A stretch of 64,000 nucleotides of DNA from contig CAVSJQ010000002.1 of NCBI GenBank assembly GCA_963728355.1, positions 372,001 through 436,000 on the forward strand, read 5' to 3'. The stretch's first letter is position 1, and each line of letters opens with the position of its first letter. This stretch comes from Sva-07 sp963728355 (lineage in GTDB: Bacteria; Actinomycetota; Acidimicrobiia; Acidimicrobiales; Ilumatobacteraceae). Below, piece after piece: positions 8,498-18,020 of the stretch. Made by a program: the position numbers and the translations under genes. Under the pieces are notes generated by a model. The model worked only from the letters and a program-made list of their open reading frames with translations, was not told where the DNA came from and made no database searches.

Positions 8498-10204
8498 GTG
8501 AACGCCCGTCGTCTCGTCGTCGCGTGCCTGACCGCAGCGACCGTGACGGTCGCGTCGTCCGGATCCATCGACGCCGGTGCGGGCACCACGAACCCGACGC
8601 CCCCGACGGTGCCTCGTTCCGCGCAGCCCGGCGACGACACCGGCGCGACCGTGCCCGCCGACACCACCGTGCCGTCGACCACGAGCGCCCCCGGCACCAC
8701 CGTGGCGCCCGACACGACCGTGCCGGGAGAGCCCGACAGCCGGGACGGCACCGACTCAACGGTCGCAGCGCCGCGTCCGAGCACCCAGCCGCAGGTGCGC
8801 TCGTCGGACATCGACATCGGCTCGATCGTGCTGGCGCTGCTGGTGCTCGCCGCCATCGGCGGCGTCGTGCGTGAGCTGCTGCGCCGCCCCCGTCGCCCCG
8901 CAGCGGCATCGGTCGACGCCGGTCAAGCCCGTCTCGTCGCGACGACGCCTGGTCGTCCCGACGACCACGTCGACGTCGCCACGCTCGACCTGCTGGTGCA
9001 GCTCGGTGAGGCGCTGGTCGACGCCGGCAACTCCGTCGGCCACGTCGAGTCGATGCTGCGCAACATCGCCAAGGTGTACGGCATCGACGATCTGGGTGTC
9101 CTGGTGCTGCCGACGGCGCTGATCGTGTCGATCCCCGGCGTCGGCAACGTGCACACCGAGGTCAGTACCGCCGGGCGTTCGGCGCTGCGTCTCGACCAGG
9201 TCGACGATGTCGTGCACCTGGTCAACGCCGCCGAGCGCGGCGAGATCACCGCCGAGGAGGGACAGGTCGGGTTGGCACGGATCCGGGCGTCGGAGCCACC
9301 GTACGGCCCGTGGCTCATGCTGGCGGGCTACGTGCTCTCGACGGTCGGCATCACACTGGTCCTGCGTGGCGGCTGGCGTGAGGTGGCCGTCGCCGCCGTG
9401 CTGGGAGCGGTGGTCGGGCACTTCCGGCGCTCGACACAGCGCTTCGGAAGCTCGTCGCAGCCGTTCTGGCCGTTGATTGCAGCGGCAGTCGTGTCGACGG
9501 CGGTGTTCACGGCTGCTCGATTCGTCGACGATCTGGTCGTCTTCCCGGCGCTCGTGGCGCCGCTGATCACGTTCCTGCCCGGCGCACTGCTCACGACGGC
9601 GGTGCTCGAACTGGCGACCGGACAGATCGTGGCCGGCGCTGCTCGCATCGCCTCCGGTGCGATGCAACTGTTGTTGCTCGCACTGGGCATCGTCGCCGGG
9701 TCGCAACTGGTCGGCGTACCCGGTGGCGACATCCGCCCATCCGTCGCAGGAGTCCCCGGCGCCCTGCTTCCGTGGATCGGTGTGGCGCTGTTCGGTGTGG
9801 GTGTCGTGTGGTTCAACGGTGCGCGGCGTTCGACGCTGCCGTGGATCCTGGTCTCCCTCTACGCAGGATTCGCCGGCCAGGTGATCGGGGGCCTGTTCTT
9901 CGGCAGTTCCCTGTCGGCGTTCTTCGGAGCGGCGGCGATGACGCCCGTGGCGCTGCTCGCCGCCCGGCAGCCGTCGGGTCCGACGCCGCTGGTGACCTTC
10001 CTGCCCGGCTTCTGGATCCTCGTCCCCGGGGCGCTCGGACTCGAAGGCGTGGTCCGCATCATCGGTGCCGACGGCGGCGCCGCCGGCACGTCGGCGATCA
10101 CCACCACCGTGATCTCGATGGTGGGCATCTCGCTCGGCATTCTCCTCGGGCTGACGCTGGTCGCCAGCGACCCGGAGCGTCCCTGGGCCGACGCATCGAG
10201 TTGA
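8498..10204 (+). CDS. ThrE-type threonine/serine exporter with long Thr/Pro-rich N-terminal linker
   Basis: A 568-residue membrane protein of the threonine/serine exporter family. Residues 1-25 look like a signal peptide or first membrane anchor. Residues 30-100 are low complexity and rich in Thr, Pro, Ala and Asp (repeated DTTVP/GTTVAP), and residues 107-125 form a membrane helix. The conserved ThrE domain follows, beginning LDLLVQLGEALVDAGNSV, then about ten hydrophobic segments covering both ThrE halves in one chain. Such proteins export Thr/Ser in Corynebacterium. The extra Thr/Pro-rich stretch, probably extracytoplasmic, is the odd feature. The GTG at 8498 is the only start that preserves the hydrophobic N-terminus. 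Confidence 0.85.
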   Translation: MNARRLVVACLTAATVTVASSGSIDAGAGTTNPTPPTVPRSAQPGDDTGATVPADTTVPSTTSAPGTTVAPDTTVPGEPDSRDGTDSTVAAPRPSTQPQVRSSDIDIGSIVLALLVLAAIGGVVRELLRRPRRPAAASVDAGQARLVATTPGRPDDHVDVATLDLLVQLGEALVDAGNSVGHVESMLRNIAKVYGIDDLGVLVLPTALIVSIPGVGNVHTEVSTAGRSALRLDQVDDVVHLVNAAERGEITAEEGQVGLARIRASEPPYGPWLMLAGYVLSTVGITLVLRGGWREVAVAAVLGAVVGHFRRSTQRFGSSSQPFWPLIAAAVVSTAVFTAARFVDDLVVFPALVAPLITFLPGALLTTAVLELATGQIVAGAARIASGAMQLLLLALGIVAGSQLVGVPGGDIRPSVAGVPGALLPWIGVALFGVGVVWFNGARRSTLPWILVSLYAGFAGQVIGGLFFGSSLSAFFGAAAMTPVALLAARQPSGPTPLVTFLPGFWILVPGALGLEGVVRIIGADGGAAGTSAITTTVISMVGISLGILLGLTLVASDPERPWADASS

Positions 10205-10275
10205 CGGCGCCGCGCCCGTCCGAGTTTGCCGACCGCCACGTTTGTCGAGCGACGGTGAGGGCACCCCCGTCGCAC

Positions 10276-11949
10276 ATGAGTGCACCGGCAACCGCTGACC
10301 TGTGGTGGAAGAACGCCGTCGTCTACTGCCTTGACGTGCAGACCTTCGCCGACTCGAACGGCGACGGGATGGGCGACTTCGGCGGGTTGACCGCCCACGT
10401 CGACGATCTCGCCGGTCTCGGCGTCACCTGTCTGTGGTTGATGCCGTTCTATCCGACCGCCGAGAAGGACGACGGATACGACGTCGCCGACCACTATGCG
10501 ATCGATCCCCGCCTCGGCACCTTCGGCGACTTCACCGAGTTCATGGCCGTCGCTCGCGATCGCGGCATGCGGGTGATCGCCGACCTGGTCGTCAACCACA
10601 CCTCCGATCAGCACCAGTGGTTCCAGGAGGCGCGCCGGAGTCGCGAGTCGACGTTCCGGGACTTCTACGTCTGGCGCGACGAGATCCCCGAGGACGGTCC
10701 CCACGGTGTCGTGTTCGAGGGCGAGCAGACCGGCGTCTGGACGTTCGACCACCTCGCGGGTCAGTACTACCTTCACCGCTTCTACCGGCACCAGCCCGAC
10801 CTGAACGTCGCGAACGAGCACGTGCGCGACGAGATCGCCAAGGTGATGGGCTTCTGGCTTGCCCAGGGTCTGTCGGGATTCCGCGTCGACGCGGTGCCGT
10901 TCCTGCTCGAGGTCGACGGGATCGACGAGGAGATGGAGATCACCCCGCACCACTATCTGCGGAACCTGCGAGCATTCCTCCAGCGGCGCCGCGGCGACGG
11001 GATCATGTTGGGCGAGGTCAACCTCCCCTTCGACCAGCAGCGTGAGTTCTTCGGCGACGAGGACGGCGACGAGCTCCACATGCTGTTCGACTTCATCGGG
11101 ATGCAGGCGATCTATCTGGCGATGGCCCGCGGCGACGCCGGCCCGATCGCTGCGGCGCTGCGGGAACGTCCCGACGTTCCCGAGGACGGTGCGTACGCCA
11201 GCTTCCTGCGCAATCACGACGAGTTGACCCTCGACAAGCTGTCCGACAGCGAACGTCAGGAGGTGTTCGACGCATTCGGGCCGGATCCCGACATGCAGCT
11301 CTACGGGCGCGGCCTCCGCCGGCGCCTGCCGCCGATGCTCGACGGCGACCAACAGCGGCTACGGATGGCGTACAGCTTGATGTTCTCGATGCCCGGCGCG
11401 CCGACGCTCTTCTACGGCGAGGAGATCGGCATGGGCGAGAACCTGGCCATCGGCGGCCGCCTCGCCGTACGCACCCCGATGCAGTGGACGTCGGCACCGG
11501 CAGCCGGGTTCACGACGGCACCTCCCGATGCCGTGTGGCGGCCGTTCCCCGACGGCGACTACGGCCCCGAGCACGTCAACGTCGAGGCGCAGCGCACCGA
11601 TCCCGAGTCGCTGCTGAACTGGTTCGAACGGATGATCCGGTTGCGCAAGTCGATGCCCGAGATCGGCTGGGGCCGGTACGAGGTGATCGACGTCGACGCC
11701 GACGCCGTGCTCGCCCTGCAGTTCCGTTGGGACGAACGGGTGGCGGTGACCGTGCACAATCTGGCGGGCAGGAAGACGACTGTCACCGTGCCGGTGGACG
11801 TCGGTGACCTCGACGGAGCACTGCTGCGCGACCGCATCGGGTCGGCGTCACCGATCGCGCTCGAGGACGGCTCCGCGCGCGTGCCGATCGACGCCTACGG
11901 ATACCGATGGTTCACGCTGGAGCCAGCGGACAGACATGCAACGGACTGA
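10276..11949 (+). CDS. GH13 alpha-amylase-family enzyme, trehalose-synthase-like
   Basis: A 557-residue GH13 (beta/alpha)8-barrel enzyme. The N-terminus WWKNAVVYCLDVQTFADSNGDG resembles trehalose synthase and oligo-1,6-glucosidase groups. The catalytic residues are the nucleophile D205 in GFRVDAV, the acid/base E247 in LGEVN and the third aspartate D315 in RNHDE. DLVVNHTSDQH gives the conserved region-I histidine. It ends with a short beta-sandwich domain. It lacks the maltokinase domain sometimes fused to trehalose synthase. Maltose/trehalose isomerisation or oligosaccharide hydrolysis are both possible; the neighbouring GH13, GH65 and OtsB genes favour trehalose/maltose metabolism. It converges on the next gene across a short tandem repeat. 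Confidence 0.85.
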   Translation: MSAPATADLWWKNAVVYCLDVQTFADSNGDGMGDFGGLTAHVDDLAGLGVTCLWLMPFYPTAEKDDGYDVADHYAIDPRLGTFGDFTEFMAVARDRGMRVIADLVVNHTSDQHQWFQEARRSRESTFRDFYVWRDEIPEDGPHGVVFEGEQTGVWTFDHLAGQYYLHRFYRHQPDLNVANEHVRDEIAKVMGFWLAQGLSGFRVDAVPFLLEVDGIDEEMEITPHHYLRNLRAFLQRRRGDGIMLGEVNLPFDQQREFFGDEDGDELHMLFDFIGMQAIYLAMARGDAGPIAAALRERPDVPEDGAYASFLRNHDELTLDKLSDSERQEVFDAFGPDPDMQLYGRGLRRRLPPMLDGDQQRLRMAYSLMFSMPGAPTLFYGEEIGMGENLAIGGRLAVRTPMQWTSAPAAGFTTAPPDAVWRPFPDGDYGPEHVNVEAQRTDPESLLNWFERMIRLRKSMPEIGWGRYEVIDVDADAVLALQFRWDERVAVTVHNLAGRKTTVTVPVDVGDLDGALLRDRIGSASPIALEDGSARVPIDAYGYRWFTLEPADRHATD

Positions 11950-11994
11950 CATGCAAACGGACTGACATGCAACGGACTGACATGCAGCGGTCTG
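11934..11994. repeat. 15-bp tandem repeat, four units
   Basis: Four head-to-tail units of about 15 bases with consensus ACATGCAACGGACTG, at 11934, 11949, 11965 and 11980. Unit 2 has one extra A and unit 4 two substitutions. The array contains the stop codon of the plus-strand GH13 gene and ends five bases before the stop of the minus-strand GH13 gene. It therefore fills the gap between two convergent genes. Confidence 0.85.
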
Positions 11995-11998
11995 GTCG

Positions 11999-13747
11999 TC
12001 AGTGGACTGATCTCCGGTACACCCGCGCCTCCCACGGTGCCAGTGCGACATCGACCTCGCGACGCTGGGCGGCAGCGTCAAGGTTGGACAGCAGCAGTTC
12101 CGCCCCACGCCACGAGTGGGCGTCGGGGAGTTCGATCTCGGTGTCGGCGCCGGTGAAGTTCGCGAGCACGAGCAGCTCGACGTCGTCGAGATGGCGGTTG
12201 AACGCGTAGATGTGGTCGTCGTCGCCGAGCAGCATGGTGAAGTCGCCGTCGGCGATCACCGCCAGCTCGTGGCGGAGCTCGATCAGGCGGCGGTAGTGGT
12301 GGAACACGGAATGCGGGTCGTCGACCTGCGCCGCAACGTTCACGCGGGTCGAGTCGGGGTTGACGGCCATCCACGGGTCGCCGGTCGTGAAGCCCGCGTT
12401 GCGCGTGTCGTCCCACTGCATCGGCGTGCGGGCGTGGTCGCGCGCTCCCGCGTTGACCGCCGCCATGATGTCGGCGCGTGAGCGGCCCAGCTCGCGCGAC
12501 GAGGCGACGAAGTTGAGCGTCTCGATGTCGTGCAGCTCAGCTTCGTCGGAGAACGGGAAGTTGGTCATGCCGAGTTCTTCGCCCTGATACACGAACGGGG
12601 TGCCGCGATGCAGGTGCAGCACGGTGGCGAGCATCTTGGCCGAGCGCCGGCGGTGGGCGCCGTCGTCGCCGAAGCGCGACACGACACGCGGTTGGTCGTG
12701 ATTGCACCAGTAGAGGCTGTTCCAGCCGGTGTCGGCGAGCCCCGCCTGCCACCGTCCGAGCGACGCCTTCAGATCACGCAGTGGCAGCGGCCGCACGTCG
12801 AACCGTCCACCCGGACCGTGATCGACGCCGACGTGCTCGAACTGGAAGACCATGTCGACCTCGCCGCTCGCCGGGTTCGTGTAGCGAACCGCCTCGTCGA
12901 CCGTGACACCGGGCATCTCGCCGATCCAGACCAGCTCGTCGCCGGGCCTGGCGACCGTGCCGGCCACCTCGCTGCGCATCTCGTGCAGGAATTCGTGGAT
13001 GCGCGGCCCGTCGACGAAGTGCGCCATGCCGTTGCCGTAGACCGAGCCGTCGGTGACCACGCCATCGGGGAGGGCGGGATCCTTCGAGATGAAGTTGATG
13101 ACGTCGAGGCGAAATCCGTCGACACCCCGGTCGACCCACCACCGCATCATGTCGTACACGGCCGCCCGGACGTCGGGGTGCTCCCAGTTGAGATCGGGCT
13201 GCTTGCGGGAGAACAGGTGGAGGTAGTACTCGCCGCTCGCCTCGTCGAACTCCCACGCCGAGCCGCCGAAGATGGAGCGCCAGTTGTTGGGTTCGGCGCC
13301 CGGGTCGCCGCCGCGCATGCCCGTACGTGGTGGCCGCCACCAGTACCAGTCGCGTCGATGCGAGCTGGTGGACGACCGCGACTCGACGAACCAGGCGTGC
13401 TCGTCGGAAGTGTGGTTGACGACGATGTCGGTGATCAGTCGCAGGCCGCGCCGGTGGACCTCGGCGACGAGCTCGTCGAACTGCTCGATCGTGCCGAACA
13501 GGGAGTCGATGGCCCGGTAGTCGCTGATGTCGTAGCCGGCGTCGTCCTGCGGTGAGGCGTAGACGGGCGAGATCCACACGGCGTCGACACCGAGGGACAC
13601 CAGATGGTCGAGACGACCGATGATGCCGCCGAGGTCGCCGATGCCGTCACCGTTCGAATCGGCGAAGCTGCGCGGCCAGATCTGGTAGATCGTCGCCCGC
13701 CGCCACCACGGTTCGGTGTCGTCGGGTCGATGCGTTCGCGGGGTCAC
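11999..13747 (-). CDS. GH13 alpha-glucosidase (oligo-1,6-glucosidase/sucrase group)
   Basis: A 582-residue intracellular GH13 alpha-glucosidase. The barrel begins WWRRATIYQIWPRSFADSNGDGIGDLGG, a typical alpha-glucosidase/isomaltase start including the calcium-site loop DSNGDGIGD. Catalytic residues are D215 in GFRLDVINF, E277 in WIGEMPG and D351 in CNHDQPRVVSRFG. It cleaves terminal alpha-linked glucose from short oligosaccharides; the exact linkage (alpha-1,4, alpha-1,6 or sucrose) is not readable. It starts with GTG. It is transcribed towards the trehalose-synthase-like gene, and a nested palindromic repeat separates it from ppsA upstream. No signal peptide is visible, so substrate would be imported or internal glycogen/trehalose derivatives. 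Confidence 0.9.
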   Translation of the reverse strand: MTPRTHRPDDTEPWWRRATIYQIWPRSFADSNGDGIGDLGGIIGRLDHLVSLGVDAVWISPVYASPQDDAGYDISDYRAIDSLFGTIEQFDELVAEVHRRGLRLITDIVVNHTSDEHAWFVESRSSTSSHRRDWYWWRPPRTGMRGGDPGAEPNNWRSIFGGSAWEFDEASGEYYLHLFSRKQPDLNWEHPDVRAAVYDMMRWWVDRGVDGFRLDVINFISKDPALPDGVVTDGSVYGNGMAHFVDGPRIHEFLHEMRSEVAGTVARPGDELVWIGEMPGVTVDEAVRYTNPASGEVDMVFQFEHVGVDHGPGGRFDVRPLPLRDLKASLGRWQAGLADTGWNSLYWCNHDQPRVVSRFGDDGAHRRRSAKMLATVLHLHRGTPFVYQGEELGMTNFPFSDEAELHDIETLNFVASSRELGRSRADIMAAVNAGARDHARTPMQWDDTRNAGFTTGDPWMAVNPDSTRVNVAAQVDDPHSVFHHYRRLIELRHELAVIADGDFTMLLGDDDHIYAFNRHLDDVELLVLANFTGADTEIELPDAHSWRGAELLLSNLDAAAQRREVDVALAPWEARVYRRSVH

Positions 13748-13807
13748 CTCGCCGGTGTTCCCACCGTCGACCGTTCGACACGTCCGGACATGATCGACGC
13801 CCGTCGA

Positions 13808-13851
13808 AGCGATGAGCCAACCGCCCTGATACGGGCTTTTGGCTCATCGCT
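13808..13851. repeat. Nested palindromic repeat, copy 3
   Basis: Here the outer arms are AGCGATGAGCC / GGCTCATCGCT, an 11-base perfect inverted repeat, around the inner variant GCCCTGATACGGGC and TTTT. The change to GGCTC on the right matches the left GAGCC, so pairing is kept by a compensatory difference relative to copy 2. It lies between the ppsA stop and the alpha-glucosidase start, both on the minus strand. Confidence 0.85.
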
Positions 13852-13889
13852 CGGGTGGGGTTCGTCGGCGACGACTCGGTCGACCTCGG

Positions 13890-16274
13890 TCATTCCCGAC
13901 GGGTTTCCGCCTCGGCGACATGGTGCTTGACGTCGAGGAAGCTGTCGGGCGACACCGAGATCGAATCGATGCCGGTCGACACCAGGAAGCGTGCGTAGTC
14001 GGGATCGTCGCTCGGCCGTTGACCGCAGAAACCCACCTTGGTGCCGTGCTCGTGGGCGGTGTCGACGAGGGAGGCAATGCTGCGCGTCACCGCCTCATTC
14101 CGTTCGTCGAACAACGTGGAGAGGCGGTCGGAGTCTCGGTCGACGCCGAGCACCAGCTGCGTCAGGTCGTTGCTGCCGATCGAGAACCCGTCGAAGCGGC
14201 TGGCGAAGTCGGCGGCGAGCACGATGTTCGCCGGGATCTCGGCCATGACGTAGACCTCGAGTCCCCGCTGCCCGCGCAGGAGGCCGTGTCCGGCCATCGT
14301 CTCCAGTACGCGGTCGGCCTCGTCGACCGTGCGGCAGAACGGGATCATGATCACGGTGTTCGTGAGCCCGATCTGCTCACGGACACGCCGGAGCGCGCGG
14401 CACTCGAGGGCGAACCCCTCGGTGTAGTCCTCGTGGTAGTAGCGACTGGCGCCGCGCCACCCGAGCATCGGATTCTCCTCGTGCGGCTCGAACTGGGCGC
14501 CGCCGACGAGTTGGGCGTACTCGTTGGTCTTGAAGTCGCTCATGCGCACGATCACCGGCTTCGGATGCCATGCCGCAGCGATGCGGGCGACGCCGTCGGC
14601 GAGGCGGTCGACGAAGTACTGCGTCTTGTCGTCGTAACCGGCGGTGAGTTCGTCGATCCGCTCACGGGCCTCGGCGTCGTCGAGTTCGTCGTAGCGGACG
14701 AGGGCCATCGGGTGGATCTTGATGTGGTTGTTGACGATGAATTCGAGGCGCGCCAGCCCGACACCGTCGGCGGGGAGTCGCCACCACCGGAACGCGCCGC
14801 TCGGGTTGGCGAGGTTGAGCATCACCTCGGTCTCGGTCTGCTCGATGTCGTCGAGGTCGAGGTCCTGCGCCTCGAACTCGAGGATGCCGTCGTACACGTG
14901 GCCCTCGTCGCCTTCGGCGCACGACACGGTGACGTCGTCGCCGTCCGACAGCGTGCTGGTGGCGTCGCCGGCGCCGACGATCGCGGCGACACCGAGTTCG
15001 CGGCTCACGATCGCTGCATGGGAGGTGCGTCCACCGCTGTCGGTGACGATGGCGGCAGCTCGCGCCATGATGGGTTCCCAGTCCGGATCGGTGGCGCCGG
15101 TCACCAGTACCGCCCCGGCGGGGAACTGGTCGATCTCGTCGGCGGAACCCAGCTTGCACACCGGCCCGGCGGCGATCGCGTCACCGATCGCCAGACCGGA
15201 CACCCGCACCTCGCCGCGCTCGAGGAGCCGGTACGACCGCAACGTGGACCTCTGCTTGTTGGCGTACACCGTCTCGGGCCGCGCCTGCACGATGTACAAC
15301 TCTCCGCTGTGGCCGTCCTTGGCCCACTCGATGTCCATGGCGCGTCCGTAGTGCCGCTCGATGACCACGGCCCAGCGCGCCAATGTGACGATCTCGTCGT
15401 CGTCGAGCACGTGTGCGGCGCGTTCCTCGTCGGACGTGTCGACGGTCTCGGTGGGTGAGTCCCGGTCGTCGCGGTAGACGATCTTGGTGCGCTTCGACCC
15501 CACCTTGGTCGACACGATCGGTCGCAGGTCGGCGTCGTCGAGCAATGGCTTGAACACCATGTACTCGTCGGGGTCGACCTCGCCGCCGACGACCGATTCG
15601 CCGAGACCCCACGACGCGTTGATCAGCACGGTGCGGGGGAAGCCGCTGTCGGTGTCGATCGTGAACATCACGCCGGCCGACGCCTCGTCGGAGCGCACCA
15701 TCTCCTGGACGCCCACGGACAGTGCGACGGCGAGGTGGTCGAAGCCGCGTCCTTCTCGATAGTCGATGGCGCGGTCGGTGAACAACGACGCGTAGCACCG
15801 TTTGCAGGCGCCGAGCAGGGCCACGGTGCCGGTGATGTTCAGGAACGATTCCTGCTGTCCGGCGAAGCTCGCCTCCGGCAGGTCCTCGGCCGTCGCACTG
15901 CTGCGCACGGCGACGTCAGGGTCGTCACGTTCGAGCCGGGAGGCGAGTTCGGCGTAGTCGTCGGCGATCGCCTGGCGAACGTCGGTGGGGAATTCGGCTC
16001 CGGTGAACAGTTCTCGTATGGCCGATCCCACCTTGGCGAGGTCGGTGCCGCCGTGCAGGGTGTCGATCTGTTCGGAGATGCGCTCCTCGAGATCGTTGGC
16101 GTCGATGAAGCGGCGGTAGGCGGCAGCCGTCGTGGCGAAGCCGGCCGGCACCCTGATGCCCTCCGTGCGCAGACGCTGGATCATCTCGCCGAGCGACGCG
16201 TTCTTCCCGCCGACGATGGCAGTGTCGTCGGAATCGAGTGTCTCGAACCACCGGGTCAAATCGTTGTCGGTCAT
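13890..16274 (-). CDS. ppsA: Phosphoenolpyruvate synthase (pyruvate, water dikinase)
   Basis: A 794-residue cytoplasmic enzyme that converts pyruvate and ATP to PEP, AMP and phosphate, feeding gluconeogenesis. The N-terminal ATP-grasp nucleotide-binding domain starts VGGKNASLGEMIQRL. The central phosphohistidine domain has GGRTSHAAIVSRELG with the catalytic histidine at residue 419. The C-terminal PEP/pyruvate TIM barrel includes the metal-binding EVYVMAEIP, FSIGSNDLTQL and the cysteine in GFCGQRPSD. Length is normal for the family. Its ATG overlaps the stop of the upstream HAD/OtsB fusion gene by four bases, so the two are translationally coupled. That links sugar-phosphate handling with PEP supply. 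Confidence 0.95.
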   Translation of the reverse strand: MTDNDLTRWFETLDSDDTAIVGGKNASLGEMIQRLRTEGIRVPAGFATTAAAYRRFIDANDLEERISEQIDTLHGGTDLAKVGSAIRELFTGAEFPTDVRQAIADDYAELASRLERDDPDVAVRSSATAEDLPEASFAGQQESFLNITGTVALLGACKRCYASLFTDRAIDYREGRGFDHLAVALSVGVQEMVRSDEASAGVMFTIDTDSGFPRTVLINASWGLGESVVGGEVDPDEYMVFKPLLDDADLRPIVSTKVGSKRTKIVYRDDRDSPTETVDTSDEERAAHVLDDDEIVTLARWAVVIERHYGRAMDIEWAKDGHSGELYIVQARPETVYANKQRSTLRSYRLLERGEVRVSGLAIGDAIAAGPVCKLGSADEIDQFPAGAVLVTGATDPDWEPIMARAAAIVTDSGGRTSHAAIVSRELGVAAIVGAGDATSTLSDGDDVTVSCAEGDEGHVYDGILEFEAQDLDLDDIEQTETEVMLNLANPSGAFRWWRLPADGVGLARLEFIVNNHIKIHPMALVRYDELDDAEARERIDELTAGYDDKTQYFVDRLADGVARIAAAWHPKPVIVRMSDFKTNEYAQLVGGAQFEPHEENPMLGWRGASRYYHEDYTEGFALECRALRRVREQIGLTNTVIMIPFCRTVDEADRVLETMAGHGLLRGQRGLEVYVMAEIPANIVLAADFASRFDGFSIGSNDLTQLVLGVDRDSDRLSTLFDERNEAVTRSIASLVDTAHEHGTKVGFCGQRPSDDPDYARFLVSTGIDSISVSPDSFLDVKHHVAEAETRRE

Positions 16275-17938
16275 GGGTTCTCGGTCCTCTCGTGTCGGCG
16301 GCCACTTCGCGAATTCCGAGTCGCACGCTGCGCCTCAGCGAACCGGGCGAGGAGTCGGGCCATTTCCTCGGTGTCGTCTACGGCGACGTGGGCGCTGGTG
16401 AGCCGGTCGCCGGCCTCGTCGCTGCGCACGACGATGCCGAGGCCCGACTTGCGAACGGCGGCCAGGGCATCCTCGTCGGTGATGTCGTCTCCGGCGTAGA
16501 TCGCCACGGCCGAGCGCTGGTTGGGGACGATCGTCTCCATGAGCCAGTCGACGGCCTTGCCCTTGTGCCAGTCGATGTCGGGTCGGAGTTCCACGACCTT
16601 GCGGCCGCCGGTCGCCCGCAGCCCGTGCGAGCGCGCGATTTCCCGAGCGGCGCCGACGACCTCGTCGACGCGCTCATCGCCGTCGACCTGCCGGTAGTGG
16701 ACGGCGAGCGCGTACCGTTTGCGATCCACCGTTGCGCCGTCGACGTCATCGAGTCGGCGGTGGCAGTCGCGCTCGGCCTCGTCGAGCGCCGGCAGGGCGT
16801 CCTCGGCCCCCGGGTGCCGATGGTCGGTGCCGTCCGGCCCGGCGATCTCGAAGCCGTGGCTGCCGGCGAACCAGGCGCCGTCGAGTGGCGCCAGCTGCTC
16901 GACGTCGTGCAGGTCTCGACCACTCACGATGGCGACCGGTGCAACCTCCGCAAGATCTTCGAGTGCGGACCGGGTGGCCGACGTCATCGCGACCTCGGTG
17001 GGGTCATCGACGATCGGCGCCAACGTGCCGTCGAAGTCGAGAAAGAAGACGGGGGAGCGGTCCGACAATCGGCGCATGACGTCATCCCACGACGCCAGCG
17101 CATCGGGCACCGCCGACAGCGGGCGTTGCGACGCATCCTCCGGCCGGCGGTCGTCATCGGTGCCGTCGCCGTGCCGCTGATCGGAGCCGTCGCCGGCGAC
17201 GCGCACCTCGGACAGGTCGGCGACCACGATGTGGGCGCCGCTGTCACGCAGGGCGTCGGGCGTGCCGTCGCGTTCGACGCCGACGACGAGGCCGAAGTTT
17301 CCTTCGCGTCCCGCTCGGACACCGGCACGGGCGTCCTCGACGACGACCGTGTGAGCCGGCGACGCCCCGAGGCGCTCGGCTGCTTCGACGAACATGTCCG
17401 GTTGGGGCTTGCCGCGCAGGCCGAGGTCGTCGGCGACCACCCCGTCCACCCGCACCGGGAACAGCCCGCCGAGACCGGCGGACTCGAGGACCTGCCGGCA
17501 GTTCCGGCTCGCCGAGATCACCGCGGTGCCGATCCCTCGACGCTGCAGGTCCCGCGCGAGTTCGACCGTGGAGTCGAACACCGCCACACCGTCGGCCTCC
17601 AGGCGCTGCCGGAAGAGACGGTTCTTGCGATTGCCGAGGCCGTACACCGTGCATCGATCGTCGGGGTCGTCTTCGCTGCCCTCGGGAAGTTCGATGCCGC
17701 GCGAGGTGAGGAACGATCTGACGCCGTCGCGGCGTGCCTTGCCGTCGACGTGCTCCTTGTAATCCTCCTTGCTGAAGGCCCGATGATCTTCACCCGGTGT
17801 CGGTTCACGCCGATCGAAGAAGTCGTCGAAGAGGTGCTTCCACGCCCGGAAGTGGAGCGAGGCGGTGTCGGTCACCACGCCGTCGAGATCGAAGACCACA
17901 GCGCGGTGGCGGTCGGGGGAGATGACGACATCGGACAT
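16271..17938 (-). CDS. Fusion of beta-phosphoglucomutase-like HAD and trehalose-6-phosphate phosphatase (OtsB)
   Basis: A 555-residue two-domain protein. Residues 12-250 form a HAD phosphomutase-like domain: nucleophile D17 and D19 in VVFDLDGVVTDT, cap HFRAWKHLFDDFF, KPQPDMF and VVVEDARAGVRAG. After a charged linker (about 250-290) comes a trehalose-phosphatase domain: D301/D303 in FFLDFDGTLAP, SGRDLHDVEQL, GSHGFEI, and GDDITDEDAL. The first domain probably interconverts glucose 1- and 6-phosphates made by the divergent GH65 phosphorylase; the second removes phosphate from trehalose 6-phosphate. The ATG at 17938 gives MSDVV directly before the HAD domain; an in-frame start at 18001 would add only unconserved residues. 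Tuberculosis OtsB1 carries HAD, OtsB and GH65 parts in one chain, so this locus looks like a split version. Confidence 0.88.
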   Translation of the reverse strand: MSDVVISPDRHRAVVFDLDGVVTDTASLHFRAWKHLFDDFFDRREPTPGEDHRAFSKEDYKEHVDGKARRDGVRSFLTSRGIELPEGSEDDPDDRCTVYGLGNRKNRLFRQRLEADGVAVFDSTVELARDLQRRGIGTAVISASRNCRQVLESAGLGGLFPVRVDGVVADDLGLRGKPQPDMFVEAAERLGASPAHTVVVEDARAGVRAGREGNFGLVVGVERDGTPDALRDSGAHIVVADLSEVRVAGDGSDQRHGDGTDDDRRPEDASQRPLSAVPDALASWDDVMRRLSDRSPVFFLDFDGTLAPIVDDPTEVAMTSATRSALEDLAEVAPVAIVSGRDLHDVEQLAPLDGAWFAGSHGFEIAGPDGTDHRHPGAEDALPALDEAERDCHRRLDDVDGATVDRKRYALAVHYRQVDGDERVDEVVGAAREIARSHGLRATGGRKVVELRPDIDWHKGKAVDWLMETIVPNQRSAVAIYAGDDITDEDALAAVRKSGLGIVVRSDEAGDRLTSAHVAVDDTEEMARLLARFAEAQRATRNSRSGRRHERTENP

Positions 17939-18020
17939 GACGCCAGGCAATACCCCGTGGTCACCGACGTCATGCCCGCCGTCGACTCGTCGCGCATCCA
18001 AGTGGGTAGGTACTCAGCGG

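Noticed and set aside
10276..11949. Calling this gene treS outright
   Set aside because: The sequence fits trehalose-synthase-like GH13 enzymes but several GH13 subfamilies share the visible motifs, so the specific name is not supported.
11934..11994. Possible CRISPR array
   Set aside because: Units are head-to-tail with no unique spacers and are only 15 bases long, so it is a simple tandem repeat.
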